Positions 1 to 8,276 of a DNA stretch of 36,900 nt are shown in pieces. Source of the DNA: Vibrio ichthyoenteri ATCC 700023 (lineage in GTDB: Bacteria > Pseudomonadota > Gammaproteobacteria > Enterobacterales > Vibrionaceae); contig NZ_AFWF01000089.1 in assembly GCF_000222605.1 (NCBI RefSeq), positions 1-36,900 of the forward strand, written 5' to 3'. The notes below the pieces were generated by a model. That model was not told the origin of the DNA and made no database searches. It saw only the letters and a list, made by a program, of their open reading frames with translations. The position numbers and the translations under genes were made by a program. Position 1 is the stretch's first letter. Every line of letters starts with the position of its first letter.

Positions 1-1041
1 GTAACGAAACAGCGCTACCATGTGGATCCAAACTGCACTAATGCTATCGATTAGGGCAGAACCATTGTTCACACTAACTGAAGCTCGCGCGCCAGAAATC
101 AGTTTGGGATCAAGTTGCTCGATGCGAATACGGACACGAATTTTTTGCTGCTCACGGATCCAACGACTGTCATTGACGACATCGGAAAGTTGACCATGGC
201 TATTTTCAATATCGCGCACCGCACGTTCTTGGCTTTCGATATGACCGATAAATACTTGGCCGGGTAGGGCGTCAAAGGCAATGTGAGCAATGTTGCCGAC
301 TTGGAGATGTGACATGCCTTTTTCATTGAAGTCGGCGCTGAGCCAAGCTTGTGCTTCGTTGACCACCAGCAGTGCGGTGGTGCCTTGCGCAATATAACTG
401 CCAGTTTGCAGTTGTAAGTTGGTCACAATACCATCGGCAGAGGCGCGAACTTGGGTATGGTTTTCATCTAACTCGGCGCTGGCGAGCTTTACTTTGGCCA
501 GCTCGATAGCCGCATTGCTGGTGGAATCCGACAATTGTGCTTTTATGCGTTGTATCTCGGCTTTGGCGGCTTGGAGAGCACTATAAGCAACGTTGACATT
601 GGTTTTACTGTCATCAAGCTCCTGAGCGGTTGTGAGCCCTTTTTTAAACAGCGTTGTCGTGCGCTTTTGTTTCGCTTGGCTATTTAGCCACTGTTCCTTA
701 CGCTGCGAGAAGAGTTGCTCGGCAGCAATCAGTTGTTGTTGGCTGGCTTCAAACATTTCGTTTGCTTGTGCCAATTCAGCTTGTGCTTGTTGAACGTTGA
801 GTAAGTAGCTTTGATCATCAAGCGTGAACAAAGTATCACCGCTATGTACTGATTGACCATTTTTAACCGCTACGGACTCTATAACGCCAGAAACTTCGGG
901 TGCAATTGTTGCAACGCTGCGATGCAGTGACGCTTGAGTGGTAAAAGGGGCAATATTATCTGAGGCGATCAAAAACAACGAGAATGCCGCTGTTGTGCCC
1001 AGAACAAAATAAAGTACGTATTGGTAGAGTTTGTCAGTCAC
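1..1041 (-). CDS. HlyD/EmrA-family membrane fusion protein, 3' end cut by window
   Basis: This is the periplasmic adaptor subunit of a tripartite or two-component efflux system, anchored in the inner membrane by one N-terminal helix. Reading leftward, the protein begins with a short cytoplasmic stretch, a membrane segment (YVLYFVLGTTAAFSLFLIAS) and a lipoyl/barrel-sandwich half with APEVSGVI and VKNGQSVHSGDTLFTLD. A long Gln/Ala/Lys-rich coiled-coil hairpin follows, then the second lipoyl half (VRASADGIVTNLQLQTGSYI) and a beta-barrel region (LSADFNEKGMSHLQVG). The reading frame is open to the left edge, so the C-terminus lies outside. I chose the GTG at 1041, which gives a normal short cytoplasmic N-terminus; an in-frame ATG at 1065 has AAGGA directly against it and is less likely. 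It is divergent from a LysR gene, which probably controls it. The transport partner is not visible here. Confidence 0.88.
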   Translation of the reverse strand, partial: MTDKLYQYVLYFVLGTTAAFSLFLIASDNIAPFTTQASLHRSVATIAPEVSGVIESVAVKNGQSVHSGDTLFTLDDQSYLLNVQQAQAELAQANEMFEASQQQLIAAEQLFSQRKEQWLNSQAKQKRTTTLFKKGLTTAQELDDSKTNVNVAYSALQAAKAEIQRIKAQLSDSTSNAAIELAKVKLASAELDENHTQVRASADGIVTNLQLQTGSYIAQGTTALLVVNEAQAWLSADFNEKGMSHLQVGNIAHIAFDALPGQVFIGHIESQERAVRDIENSHGQLSDVVNDSRWIREQQKIRVRIRIEQLDPKLISGARASVSVNNGSALIDSISAVWIHMVALFRY

Positions 1042-1162
1042 AGCTAGTCTCTTGGTGCATCTCATTCCTTGAGAGTGATAGAAGGGGGATGTATGTCTCA
1101 GTGCTACTTGCGAAAGAGTTTATAACCATTCAAAATTAACAAAAGCAAGTAGGTTTGAAATT

Positions 1163-2065
1163 ATGACTTCCATATTTGGAAACGTTGATGATCTTTATCT
1201 CTTCAGCAAAGTGGTCGAGATGGGCTCCTTGCAAGGTGCCGCCAAGCAACTTAACTTACCGCTTTCAACCATGTCACGGCGTCTAACTGGTTTAGAGTCG
1301 CGCTTGAATACACGCTTGTTAGAGAAACAGGGTCGAGAGCTATTGCCGACGGAAACCGGCTTACGTGTGTTTAATCAGCTTAAGAGTGGTATGGAAATCA
1401 TTGAAAGTGCTTGTGCGCAAATCAGTGAAGATCGCCATGATGTAGAAGGTAAGATCCGTTTAGCGCTACCCCATAATTTTTATCGCAACTTTGTTGGCGC
1501 GGTGGTGGAAACGTTTTTACAGCAATACCCTAAGGTCGAACTTGATCTGGTGTTGAGTCAAGAACAGCGAATACCGCAAACTGATCGTGATTTGTTGATG
1601 ACCTTTGATATTAGTGACTTAGATGACATGATTGCTCGGCCTCTATTCCAAGCTAAACATGGTTTTTATGCCAGTCCTGAATACCTTAAAAACGTCGCCA
1701 AGATTGATAATTTAACCGACTTAACTGAACAGTCATGGGTTTCGGTTGATCACATGGTTGATTTGCCTATTTATCAAGGAGAGTCGCTGGTGGAAGTGAT
1801 CACCATTAAGCCGAAGTTAGTAGTGAATGACATTATTGCGGTGATTGCCGCGGTAGAAAAAGGCCTCGGTGTTGCTTCGTTGCCAATCCGTTACATCACT
1901 CCGCGTGATAATCTAGTGCAAATATTGCCACAATATCATCGCAGCGCTCGCCAAGCTTACTTGGTCTATAAGCAACGTCGTTATCAACCCAAAGCCTTGT
2001 CTCTGTTTATTGAAGCGTTGATGAATGGCGTCGCCCCCTTACAAAAGATGACGAGCGAGTCATGA
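1163..2065 (+). CDS. LysR-family transcriptional regulator
   Basis: A 300-residue LysR-type regulator, the normal length for the family. Residues 8-66 form the winged helix-turn-helix (LYLFSKVVEMGSLQGAAKQL, then PLSTMSRRLTGLESRLNTRLLEK), and the rest is a periplasmic-binding-protein-like effector domain with the usual GLGVASLP segment near the end. It is transcribed away from the HlyD-family adaptor gene, with about 120 bp between the two starts, the classic arrangement for a LysR protein controlling its divergent neighbour. That control is inferred from position only. The effector cannot be named. The ATG at 1163 has only a weak upstream purine stretch (AGTAGG), about 10 bases away. Confidence 0.93.
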   Translation: MTSIFGNVDDLYLFSKVVEMGSLQGAAKQLNLPLSTMSRRLTGLESRLNTRLLEKQGRELLPTETGLRVFNQLKSGMEIIESACAQISEDRHDVEGKIRLALPHNFYRNFVGAVVETFLQQYPKVELDLVLSQEQRIPQTDRDLLMTFDISDLDDMIARPLFQAKHGFYASPEYLKNVAKIDNLTDLTEQSWVSVDHMVDLPIYQGESLVEVITIKPKLVVNDIIAVIAAVEKGLGVASLPIRYITPRDNLVQILPQYHRSARQAYLVYKQRRYQPKALSLFIEALMNGVAPLQKMTSES

Positions 2066-2278
2066 TGTGACGCCATTTTTAGTTTACAGTGTAAATGCAA
2101 CTAAACTATTGAAAAATAATAACTTAACTATGGTGCTGGTTGATTTTTAGTCATTGTTAATGTGTATTATAGTGATGGAAAACTTGGCTGGATTTACAAG
2201 AAACATCACTAAATTCAAGCTCTTCTGACAAACGCGGATCAATAAATTGTGTTTGTTCTGACGTAATTGGCGCAAACA

Positions 2279-2294
2279 CTTCTAATATTAGAAG
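2279..2294. promoter_or_regulatory. 16-bp perfect palindrome upstream of the NlpE-like gene
   Basis: CTTCTAATATTAGAAG is a perfect palindrome ending 32 bases before the ATG at 2327, in the promoter-proximal position expected for an operator. No family can be assigned to the binding protein. Confidence 0.35.
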
Positions 2295-2326
2295 ACGATA
2301 TCCGATTCGTTGAATAAGGAAGAAAG

Positions 2327-2896
2327 ATGAATAAAACACTATTAATTCTAACCAGCGCTGTTTTCGTGCTAGCCGGTTGCCAAGATGAAACGCCAGAGCA
2401 GCCTTTAGCTCAAGCCCCAGCAGAGCAGGTAACGGAGAACCTTACCGTACAAGTGACAGATGGCATTCAATCTGTGGTCTCTCAAGCAACGTCGACCCTG
2501 TCTGAGGCAACCAGTACGATAATTCGTCCAGAAGAGGCTGTCAGCTCTGCTGAAGGCCGTTTAGAGCATAGTGCACGTAACTCTCTCGATTGGGAAGGCG
2601 TGTATATTGGCACATTACCATGTGCAGATTGTTCAGGTATCGCGACATCACTGACGCTTAATTTTGATGCGACTTACAGTTACGAGCAAAACTATCTAGG
2701 CCAAGGTAGTGAAGGCCAATACAAATCCACAGGTGAGTTTATTTGGAATAGTAAGGGTGACAGTGTCACCTTGTCTACTGAGGATGACTCACAGCAATTC
2801 TTTGTGGGTGAAGGTGTATTGATGATGCTGGACGTAGATGGCAATAAAGTCCAAGGCGATATGGCAGAAAATTATAACTTGGTACAACAAGAGTGA
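2327..2896 (+). CDS. NlpE-like outer-membrane lipoprotein
   Basis: A 189-residue lipoprotein. The signal peptide ends in a clear lipobox (VLAGC, Cys17), followed by an unstructured Ala/Gln/Thr/Ser-rich linker to about residue 85. The NlpE N-terminal beta-barrel domain starts at WEGVYIGTLPCADCSGI (about 89-105) and contains the CxxC (CADC) typical of that domain. In Escherichia coli NlpE senses surface contact and copper and activates the Cpx response. This protein lacks the second OB-fold domain of full-length NlpE, so a sensory role through Cpx is not assured. The start has a good ribosome binding site (AAGGAAGAAAG). It stands alone, with its own terminator downstream. The domain call is firm; the cellular role is only inferred. 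Confidence 0.85.
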   Translation: MNKTLLILTSAVFVLAGCQDETPEQPLAQAPAEQVTENLTVQVTDGIQSVVSQATSTLSEATSTIIRPEEAVSSAEGRLEHSARNSLDWEGVYIGTLPCADCSGIATSLTLNFDATYSYEQNYLGQGSEGQYKSTGEFIWNSKGDSVTLSTEDDSQQFFVGEGVLMMLDVDGNKVQGDMAENYNLVQQE

Positions 2897-2942
2897 TAAG
2901 CGTGGTGGCGCCCTTTATTAAGCCTTGAGAGAAACATGTTGT

Positions 2943-2966
2943 AGCAGCCTTCGGGCTGCTTTTTTA
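2943..2966 (+). terminator. Rho-independent terminator of the NlpE-like gene
   Basis: AGCAGCC, loop TTCG, GGCTGCT, followed by a run of T. A tight GC-rich hairpin with U-tract, 46 bases after the stop codon. Confidence 0.9.
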
Positions 2967-3094
2967 TTGGCGCTTTTTGATAAAAAACCAACGCAATTTC
3001 GAAGGTAGTGGCGTAAGCCCAATCGGGTAATATTAGCCAAAACGCAGAAAAACATTACAATACGGCGGTTTTTATATTGAATGTGGAATGCCCT

Positions 3095-3763
3095 GTGAAA
3101 TTGAGCAAAAGATTAAAGCACCTTGATCAGATGGTGAGCGGTGAATACCAGCATATTTGGGATTGTTGCTGCGACCACGGCTTTCTCGGTATGACATTGC
3201 TCGCTCGTCGGGCGGCAGGGCATGTGCACTTTGTGGATATCGTTCCTGAACTGATGCGTGAGGTCGAAGCCAATTTACAGCGTTTCTGCCACGATTCTTC
3301 TGCGCAATGGCATACGCATTGTATTGATGTCGCCACTTTGCCGCTACATCAGTATCAAGGTCGACATTTGGTGATTATCGCTGGGGTAGGGGGAGATCTC
3401 ATGGTGCAGTTTATTCAGCGCATTCGGGCGGCCTATTCGCAGCTATCGATCGATTTTCTATTATGCCCTGTGCATCATCATTACAGCGTAAGACAGGCTT
3501 TGATTGAGCTAGATTTTAGTTTACATCAAGAAGCTCTGGTGGAAGACAATCAGCGGATTTACGAAATCTTATTCGTTTCTTCCGAGCCTGATCCTGAGCG
3601 TAAACTTCATGCGGTGGGTGAGGTTATTTGGCAAGCTACCAGCGAAGAGCAGTCTCAAGTGGCTGGAAAATACCTGGCCAAGACTTTAGATCATTATCGC
3701 CGCATGCAGCAAAGCAAAGACGTTGCTCATATTGTTGAAGCGTACCAAGCCATCGCTATTTAG
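3095..3763 (+). CDS. trmK: tRNA (adenine-N1)-methyltransferase, TrmK family
   Basis: A class I SAM-dependent methyltransferase of the COG2384/TrmK family, whose studied members methylate N1 of adenine 22 in tRNA. The SAM-binding motif I is WDCCCDHGFLGM, motif II is VHFVDIVPEL and the active-site strand is HLVIIAGVGGDLM. The length (222 residues from the chosen start) fits the family. The frame is open from a TTG at 3077, but I prefer the GTG at 3095: it gives the expected N-terminus MKLSKRLKHLDQMV and has TGGA at a suitable distance. The gene appears monocistronic. Activity on tRNA is assigned from family membership and has not been tested for this protein. Confidence 0.85.
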   Translation: MKLSKRLKHLDQMVSGEYQHIWDCCCDHGFLGMTLLARRAAGHVHFVDIVPELMREVEANLQRFCHDSSAQWHTHCIDVATLPLHQYQGRHLVIIAGVGGDLMVQFIQRIRAAYSQLSIDFLLCPVHHHYSVRQALIELDFSLHQEALVEDNQRIYEILFVSSEPDPERKLHAVGEVIWQATSEEQSQVAGKYLAKTLDHYRRMQQSKDVAHIVEAYQAIAI

Positions 3764-3868
3764 TGGTGCAAAGTGGTTTGCGAGCTGGGCGATGGGACCC
3801 TACGAGCGCGGTTGTGAAATAGGGCATCATCTCAACCCTCATGAAACGCCCCAAAGCTTGGGTGTTGT

Positions 3869-4198
3869 TCAATGACCGACAGATTTGGAGAATACGTTCA
3901 TTACCACGACGCCGCTGATAATTAAAAACATACCGATCACCGCAGGTAAATCGAGTTTTTGTTTAAATACTACAGCACTGATCGTAGAGATAAGAACAAT
4001 GCCAAGTCCAGACCATATCGCATAGGCAATTCCAACCGGCATCGTTTTCAGCACCAAGGATAGAAAATAGAAAGCCACACCATAGCCTATGACGACCACA
4101 ATACTCGGCCCTAACTTGGAAAATCCATCGGCGGATTTTAAAGCGCCGGTTGCAATAACTTCAGCAACAATAGCAATTGATAGATAGAAATAACCCAT
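3869..4198 (-). CDS. SMR-family multidrug/guanidinium efflux protein
   Basis: A 109-residue four-helix inner-membrane protein of the small multidrug resistance family, which works as a dual-topology or antiparallel dimer exporting cationic compounds in exchange for protons. The essential membrane-embedded glutamate of helix 1 is present ([15 protein letters not shown], Glu13), as is the family signature [11 protein letters not shown] in helix 3. Length is normal. It reads against its left neighbour, and CCCAAGCTTTGGG just beyond its stop could act as a weak terminator. SMR genes often occur as integron cassettes in Vibrio, but I see no attC-like site here. The substrate class (quaternary ammonium or guanidinium) cannot be decided from the sequence. 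Confidence 0.92.
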   Translation of the reverse strand: MGYFYLSIAIVAEVIATGALKSADGFSKLGPSIVVVIGYGVAFYFLSLVLKTMPVGIAYAIWSGLGIVLISTISAVVFKQKLDLPAVIGMFLIISGVVVMNVFSKSVGH

Positions 4199-4646
4199 AG
4201 CATGATCCTAAATCAGTTGGCGACACGTGTTGTAGAAACAACTCGTTTATAATCTACGGCTAAGTTAATGCTCCTGAACTACTCCATCACTTGGTTAAAG
4301 AGGCTCAACGTTACTGCCACCTAAATTGCGCACCTATGTTTGATAGCCATACATAAGCCCGGTTTTCCGTTACAAGTTACAGCACGTTCAACGGCGTTTT
4401 GCTGGTTAAATGGTCATCATTTTTGCACATATTAATTGAATGGCTGAACGGATTCGATTTAGAGAGTAATATTATTGATATAAAGCGAGTTTTATAATCA
4501 ACACACTTTAATTTAGTTTTGTCACGCTATAGGTTATCAACCTTCTTATATTGATTGGTCAGTGTTGGTAGAAGATCTTGCGCTGACAAGAACTGGAAAT
4601 GAGTATAAGACCGATTAGGTAAGTCAATTAAACTAGGAGTAAATAG
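4199..4646. other. 448-bp intergenic region, promoters only
   Basis: No open reading frame of coding quality lies here. The left part must hold the promoter of the minus-strand SMR gene. The right part is AT-rich and holds the promoter and the AGGAGT ribosome binding site of the DUF805 gene. I see no convincing repeats, attachment sites or RNA structure. Confidence 0.6.
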
Positions 4647-5006
4647 ATGGAATGGTATCTCGCAGTATTAAAAAAATATGCCGTATTTAGTGGTCGTTCA
4701 AGACGTAAAGAATATTGGATGTTTTTTTTAATTAACCTTATTTTTACCTTACTACTAGGGTTCGTTGATGGGCTTTTAGGTACGGTGGTATTAGGCTTTG
4801 TTTATAGCTTAGCGATACTGATTCCAAGTATTGCTGTTGGTGTTCGCCGTTTGCACGATACTGGACGCACTGGCTGGTGGTTACTGATCAGTTTGATCCC
4901 AATCATTGGTATCTTGGTTCTGATTTATTTCATGGTGGGCGACAGTGCACCAGGCCATAACGAGTACGGTCCAAATCCAAAAGGTTCGGATGGCATGTTT
5001 ATCTAG
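4647..5006 (+). CDS. DUF805 inner-membrane protein
   Basis: A 119-residue protein of the DUF805 family (relatives of E. coli YhaH/YhaI). It shows the family start MEWYLAVLKKYAVFSGRSRRKEYWMF, in which FxGRxxRxEYW is the signature, then hydrophobic helices at about 25-38, 44-60 and 74-93. The loop RRLHDTGRTGWW and the tail GPNPKG are also typical. The molecular function of the family is unknown. The ribosome binding site AGGAGT precedes the ATG by 7 bases. It is a single-gene unit closed by the terminator at 5037. Confidence 0.93.
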   Translation: MEWYLAVLKKYAVFSGRSRRKEYWMFFLINLIFTLLLGFVDGLLGTVVLGFVYSLAILIPSIAVGVRRLHDTGRTGWWLLISLIPIIGILVLIYFMVGDSAPGHNEYGPNPKGSDGMFI

Positions 5007-5036
5007 TTATATGATTTTGCATCATAGATTAGTATG

Positions 5037-5068
5037 AAAAAAGGCGAAGCTGATGCTCGCCTTTTTTC
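5037..5068. terminator. Bidirectional terminator between DUF805 gene and chemoreceptor
   Basis: GAAAAAAGGCGA, loop AGCTGATGC, TCGCCTTTTTTC. It has an A-run on one side and a T-run on the other, so it serves both convergent genes. Confidence 0.9.
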
Positions 5069-5103
5069 ATTTTAAGTGCACGACTCAATTGGTTGGCGTA
5101 GAT

Positions 5104-6765
5104 TTAGACCTTAAAACGGTCAACCAAGTCATACAATTCATTTGCACGACTATTGAGTGTTTGACTACCAGCGCGGTTTTCGTTGGCCAATTTAGCGGAT
5201 TGAGAACTTTGGTCAGAGATGATTACAATACGCTCAGAGATCTCTTGTCCAACCAAACTCTGCTCCTCGGTTGCAGTCGCGATCAGCGCATTCATATCCA
5301 TGATGGTATCAATCGAATGTTGGATTTTAACCAAAGCTTCGGCAGCTGCATTAGCTTCACTGACCGTATCAGAGCTGCGAGATTGGCTAGATTCCATCGC
5401 TTTGACGGCATCATCTGATGCTGATTTGAGCTGTTCAATCATTTGGTGAATCTCACCAGTGCTTTGTTGAGTACGACTGGCAAGGTTACGAACCTCGTCC
5501 GCAACCACAGCAAATCCGCGTCCTTGCTCACCTGCTCGAGCGGCTTCGATAGCAGCATTCAACGCTAATAAGTTGGTTTGTTCTGCAATATCTTGAATCA
5601 CCTCCAGTGAAGAGGAGATATTTTGTACATCGCCTTCTAAGCGAGAAATTACTTGTGTGGCTCTGAGCACTTCATCCGCTAAAGCTTCAACTGACGAAGC
5701 AGCAGAGTTGACAATCTGCTGCGCTTCTTTGGCATTATCATCCGCCTCTTTCGCAGAGTCTGCCGCTTGGCTAGCATTGCTTGAGATCTCTTGAGCGGTG
5801 GTCGTCATTTCAGTCATCGCAGTAGCAACTTGCTCGGTTTCTTCTCGTTGGCCTGTGGCTAGTTGATCGACTTGAGCGGCGCGATTAGACATATTGGTGG
5901 TTTCACTCACCACTTGCACACCAACTTGACTGACGCTGCTGATGATGTTCTGCAGACTGGCGACAAAAGCATTGAAGTTATTGCTCAAGCGGGCAAACTC
6001 AGGGGCTCTAAACGCTTCCATACGCGCCGTAAGATCGGCATCACCGTTAGCAAAAGATTGGATTGAGCGGTCAAATTGCTCAAGTGGACTCATGATGGTG
6101 CGGTTAACGGCAACGGCGAAAATAGCCACCAGCGCAGCAATAACGAAACAGAAGGTCGCAATTGCGGTTAATGTACTCTCTAGTGCTTGGTTTGAGCGTT
6201 GGTTCATCTGAGCGACGATGGCGTCGATATCATCAGTATAGAACCCCGTGCCCAACATCAAATCCCATTCGGGGATAAAAATAGAGTAACTGAGTTTAGG
6301 TAGCGCGACGGTTTCGCCTAACTTTGGAAAGTAGTAAGTAGTGAAGGTGCCCGTTTTCGAGTTTTTGATAAGATCTCGAATTAAGTAATTACCCTTTTGA
6401 TCCTGTAGGTCATAAAAGCTCTTGCCAATACCATCAGTATTTTTGCCGACAACGATTCGTACCCCTTTGGAATCGTAACCAAAGATATAGCCAGACTGAC
6501 CATATTCAAGCTCTTTTAGGGTTGGGAGTGCTTCTTCTAGTGATGCACCACGATCAAGAAAAGGCTGAATGGAAGATTTTGCCATTTGGAGGTAGGCAGT
6601 AAGCTCATTTTGCTTCATTTCCATCATGTTGGTTCGGGTTGCTGCCACCTGCTGTGCCGTCAATCCTGTCGTTTTGTAATAGGCCACACTCATCATGCCG
6701 ATCGCCATCAGAAGCAAGGGAACAATTGATAATATATAGAGGCGCTTTCTTATTGTTAGATTCAT
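5104..6765 (-). CDS. Methyl-accepting chemotaxis protein with sCache sensor
   Basis: A 553-residue transmembrane chemoreceptor. An N-terminal membrane helix (about 9-29) is followed by a periplasmic single-Cache (sCache_2) sensor, about 35-190, with [21 protein letters not shown] and [18 protein letters not shown]. The second membrane helix is at about 196-220, then HAMP (about 220-272) and the cytoplasmic coiled-coil signalling domain. The hairpin tip is intact: [26 protein letters not shown]. The C-terminus (YDLVDRFKV) has no CheR/CheB-docking pentapeptide. sCache receptors often sense small organic acids, but the ligand here is unknown. The ribosome binding site is CAGGAAA, 5 bases before the ATG. 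It is a lone gene away from che clusters, as is usual for Vibrio receptors. Confidence 0.96.
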   Translation of the reverse strand: MNLTIRKRLYILSIVPLLLMAIGMMSVAYYKTTGLTAQQVAATRTNMMEMKQNELTAYLQMAKSSIQPFLDRGASLEEALPTLKELEYGQSGYIFGYDSKGVRIVVGKNTDGIGKSFYDLQDQKGNYLIRDLIKNSKTGTFTTYYFPKLGETVALPKLSYSIFIPEWDLMLGTGFYTDDIDAIVAQMNQRSNQALESTLTAIATFCFVIAALVAIFAVAVNRTIMSPLEQFDRSIQSFANGDADLTARMEAFRAPEFARLSNNFNAFVASLQNIISSVSQVGVQVVSETTNMSNRAAQVDQLATGQREETEQVATAMTEMTTTAQEISSNASQAADSAKEADDNAKEAQQIVNSAASSVEALADEVLRATQVISRLEGDVQNISSSLEVIQDIAEQTNLLALNAAIEAARAGEQGRGFAVVADEVRNLASRTQQSTGEIHQMIEQLKSASDDAVKAMESSQSRSSDTVSEANAAAEALVKIQHSIDTIMDMNALIATATEEQSLVGQEISERIVIISDQSSQSAKLANENRAGSQTLNSRANELYDLVDRFKV

Positions 6766-6947
6766 AGTATTTCCTGCACTAATTCACTCAGATCCATTAT
6801 TACTTTGTAAATATTCATTTATTTAGTAGCAAAGATGTTAACAGAGTTGTCGGCAAAGAAATGTGAAACTTAAATGTTTTAGATTTAATTATCGTTGTAA
6901 ATTATCTTTGTTTGATGTTGATCTATGGTTTCTTAAGTGTTATGTGT

Positions 6948-7730
6948 TTATTTCTGCTGATAAGGTTCATGCAAATAGCGATGCCAGTTATTGTTGATTG
7001 CTTGATATTGGTAACGGCAGAATTGTTGCCTTTCACTAAGATAATCTTGCTCAATCTCGTTAAGTAATGTGGCGTATTTTTTAGGATCATTGCCGTAAAC
7101 GAGACATAGCGTGGAAAAATAGCGCTGTAGATCGAAGCTATGCTCATCAATGTATTCACCCCAATCATAATAATCCGGACGCTGTTGTGACTCGAAAGCG
7201 AACATGTCTGCGGCACTGATTGTTGCTTCATCACCACCTTCGATATATTCAAGCATTATGATGGCGGCAAAATTGTCTACGGCGTCTTCTTCTTTGCCAA
7301 GAACCGGAATGTTTCGATCGGCAATATAGGCATGCCCAGCTTCATGCAATAGGGTGTGCAGAAGCGTATCTATGGTGCCCAGTTGAGGTGAGCGACCATA
7401 TTTTTCTTGATAGTTGTTTGCGATAAAATACTGCAGGGCTTGATGGTAAAACTCGTAAGGTATATGAATGGTATGAATTTCAGGATCGTATAATGGTCCT
7501 TCTTCGCCACCATATTGCACCGTTAAGGTTTGACTAAATGGGAAGTATTGATTGGCGAGATCGGCAACCAGTGGGTTTATCTCACTCTCTTTTATCGCAG
7601 ATTGGGCTTGTTGCTCATTCGGGTTCGCTGGTGGTAGATATTTGAATTCAATCGTATCAAGAGCAGCACTGGCAGGACTGAATAGCGCGCAAGCAATAAG
7701 AAGAAATGGGGTATAGCGTATGTGCATCAT
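6948..7730 (-). CDS. Secreted DUF4344 putative zinc metallopeptidase
   Basis: A 260-residue exported protein with a Sec signal peptide (YTPFLLIACALFSPASA) and a gluzincin-like zinc motif HEAGH in DTLLHTLLHEAGHAYIADR. A downstream acidic segment, GKEEDAVDNFAAIIMLEY, could supply the third ligand. This arrangement matches the DUF4344 family of putative metallopeptidases, for which I know no established substrate. The start could be either of two adjacent ATG codons. There is no obvious operon partner: the next gene left is the chemoreceptor, about 180 bp away, and the right neighbour yibL is divergent. Peptidase activity is inferred from the zinc motif only. Confidence 0.8.
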   Translation of the reverse strand: MMHIRYTPFLLIACALFSPASAALDTIEFKYLPPANPNEQQAQSAIKESEINPLVADLANQYFPFSQTLTVQYGGEEGPLYDPEIHTIHIPYEFYHQALQYFIANNYQEKYGRSPQLGTIDTLLHTLLHEAGHAYIADRNIPVLGKEEDAVDNFAAIIMLEYIEGGDEATISAADMFAFESQQRPDYYDWGEYIDEHSFDLQRYFSTLCLVYGNDPKKYATLLNEIEQDYLSERQQFCRYQYQAINNNWHRYLHEPYQQK

Positions 7731-7838
7731 AGCGTTCTCAGACGGACGAAACGGGTTGTTATTAGGCTAGCACAATAAGTTGTCTCTTTTATCGCTGAGC
7801 ACTGGTATTATTTGTTCTACGGAAGGAGTGATACCTAT

Positions 7839-7847
7839 GCTATACTC
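7839..7847 (+). promoter_or_regulatory. Extended -10 promoter element of yibL
   Basis: TGCTATACT is an extended -10 element placed so that transcription would start near 7853, about 26 bases upstream of the ATG at 7879. It overlaps an in-frame ATG at 7837, which argues that the longer frame is not translated from there. Confidence 0.5.
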
Positions 7848-7878
7848 CGCGCCCTCAAAATATGAAGAGTTGATCACC

Positions 7879-8235
7879 ATGACTATCAAACAAGACATCC
7901 AGAAGCTAACTAACCGTATTGATACTTGCCGCCACAAACTTGATGCCGCTAAGTCTCGTGGTGATCAAGCTATGATCAGTAAATTTACGGATGACTTAGA
8001 AGCGCTAATTAAGAAGCAGGCATCCCTAAAAGGTAAGCAAACTTACGATCTAAACAAAGAGCGTAAAGAGCTACAAGATATGCCGTTTTACCGTGAAATC
8101 ACCAAAGAAGAGCAGGCGGATTTAGGTAAACTGAAAAAATCAGTTAAAGGCCTTGTTATTGTGCACCCAATGACAAAAATGGGTAAACAGTTACGTATTG
8201 AAGTGATGACTGGTTTTGCACCGAAGAAATTCTAA
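7879..8235 (+). CDS. yibL: YibL family ribosome-associated protein
   Basis: A 118-residue basic, helical protein matching the YibL family. E. coli YibL co-sediments with ribosomal subunits, but its precise role is unclear. Visible features are a Lys/Arg-rich N-terminal coiled-coil half (IKQDIQKLTNRIDTCRHKLD) and the conserved tail KKSVKGLVIVHPMTKMGK. The open frame extends upstream to 7780 and includes an ATG at 7837 with a good-looking GGAG. However, a TGCTATACT promoter element overlaps that ATG, and family members start at MTIKQDIQKL, so I place the start at 7879. A terminator follows directly after the stop codon. Confidence 0.9.
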   Translation: MTIKQDIQKLTNRIDTCRHKLDAAKSRGDQAMISKFTDDLEALIKKQASLKGKQTYDLNKERKELQDMPFYREITKEEQADLGKLKKSVKGLVIVHPMTKMGKQLRIEVMTGFAPKKF

Positions 8236-8264
8236 AAAAAGCGCCGAATAAGGCGCTTTTTTTT
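8235..8264. terminator. Terminator after yibL, probably bidirectional
   Basis: AAAAAAGCGCC, loop GAATAA, GGCGCTTTTTTTT. It lies between convergent yibL and the CsgD-like regulator gene and has A and T runs on either side. Confidence 0.92.
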
Positions 8265-8276
8265 CCCTTAAGCTTT

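Noticed and set aside
2083-2095. TTTACAGTGTAAA dyad after the LysR gene as a terminator
   Set aside because: The arms are short and AT-rich with no T-run. It may be chance or a weak protein site, so it was not listed.
4199-4440. Integron attC site near the SMR gene
   Set aside because: SMR genes are frequent integron cassettes in Vibrio, but I found no paired core sites or long imperfect palindrome typical of Vibrio repeats.
7780-7878. Longer N-terminus for YibL from 7780 or 7837
   Set aside because: A TGCTATACT promoter element overlaps the ATG at 7837, and the extra residues do not match the family.
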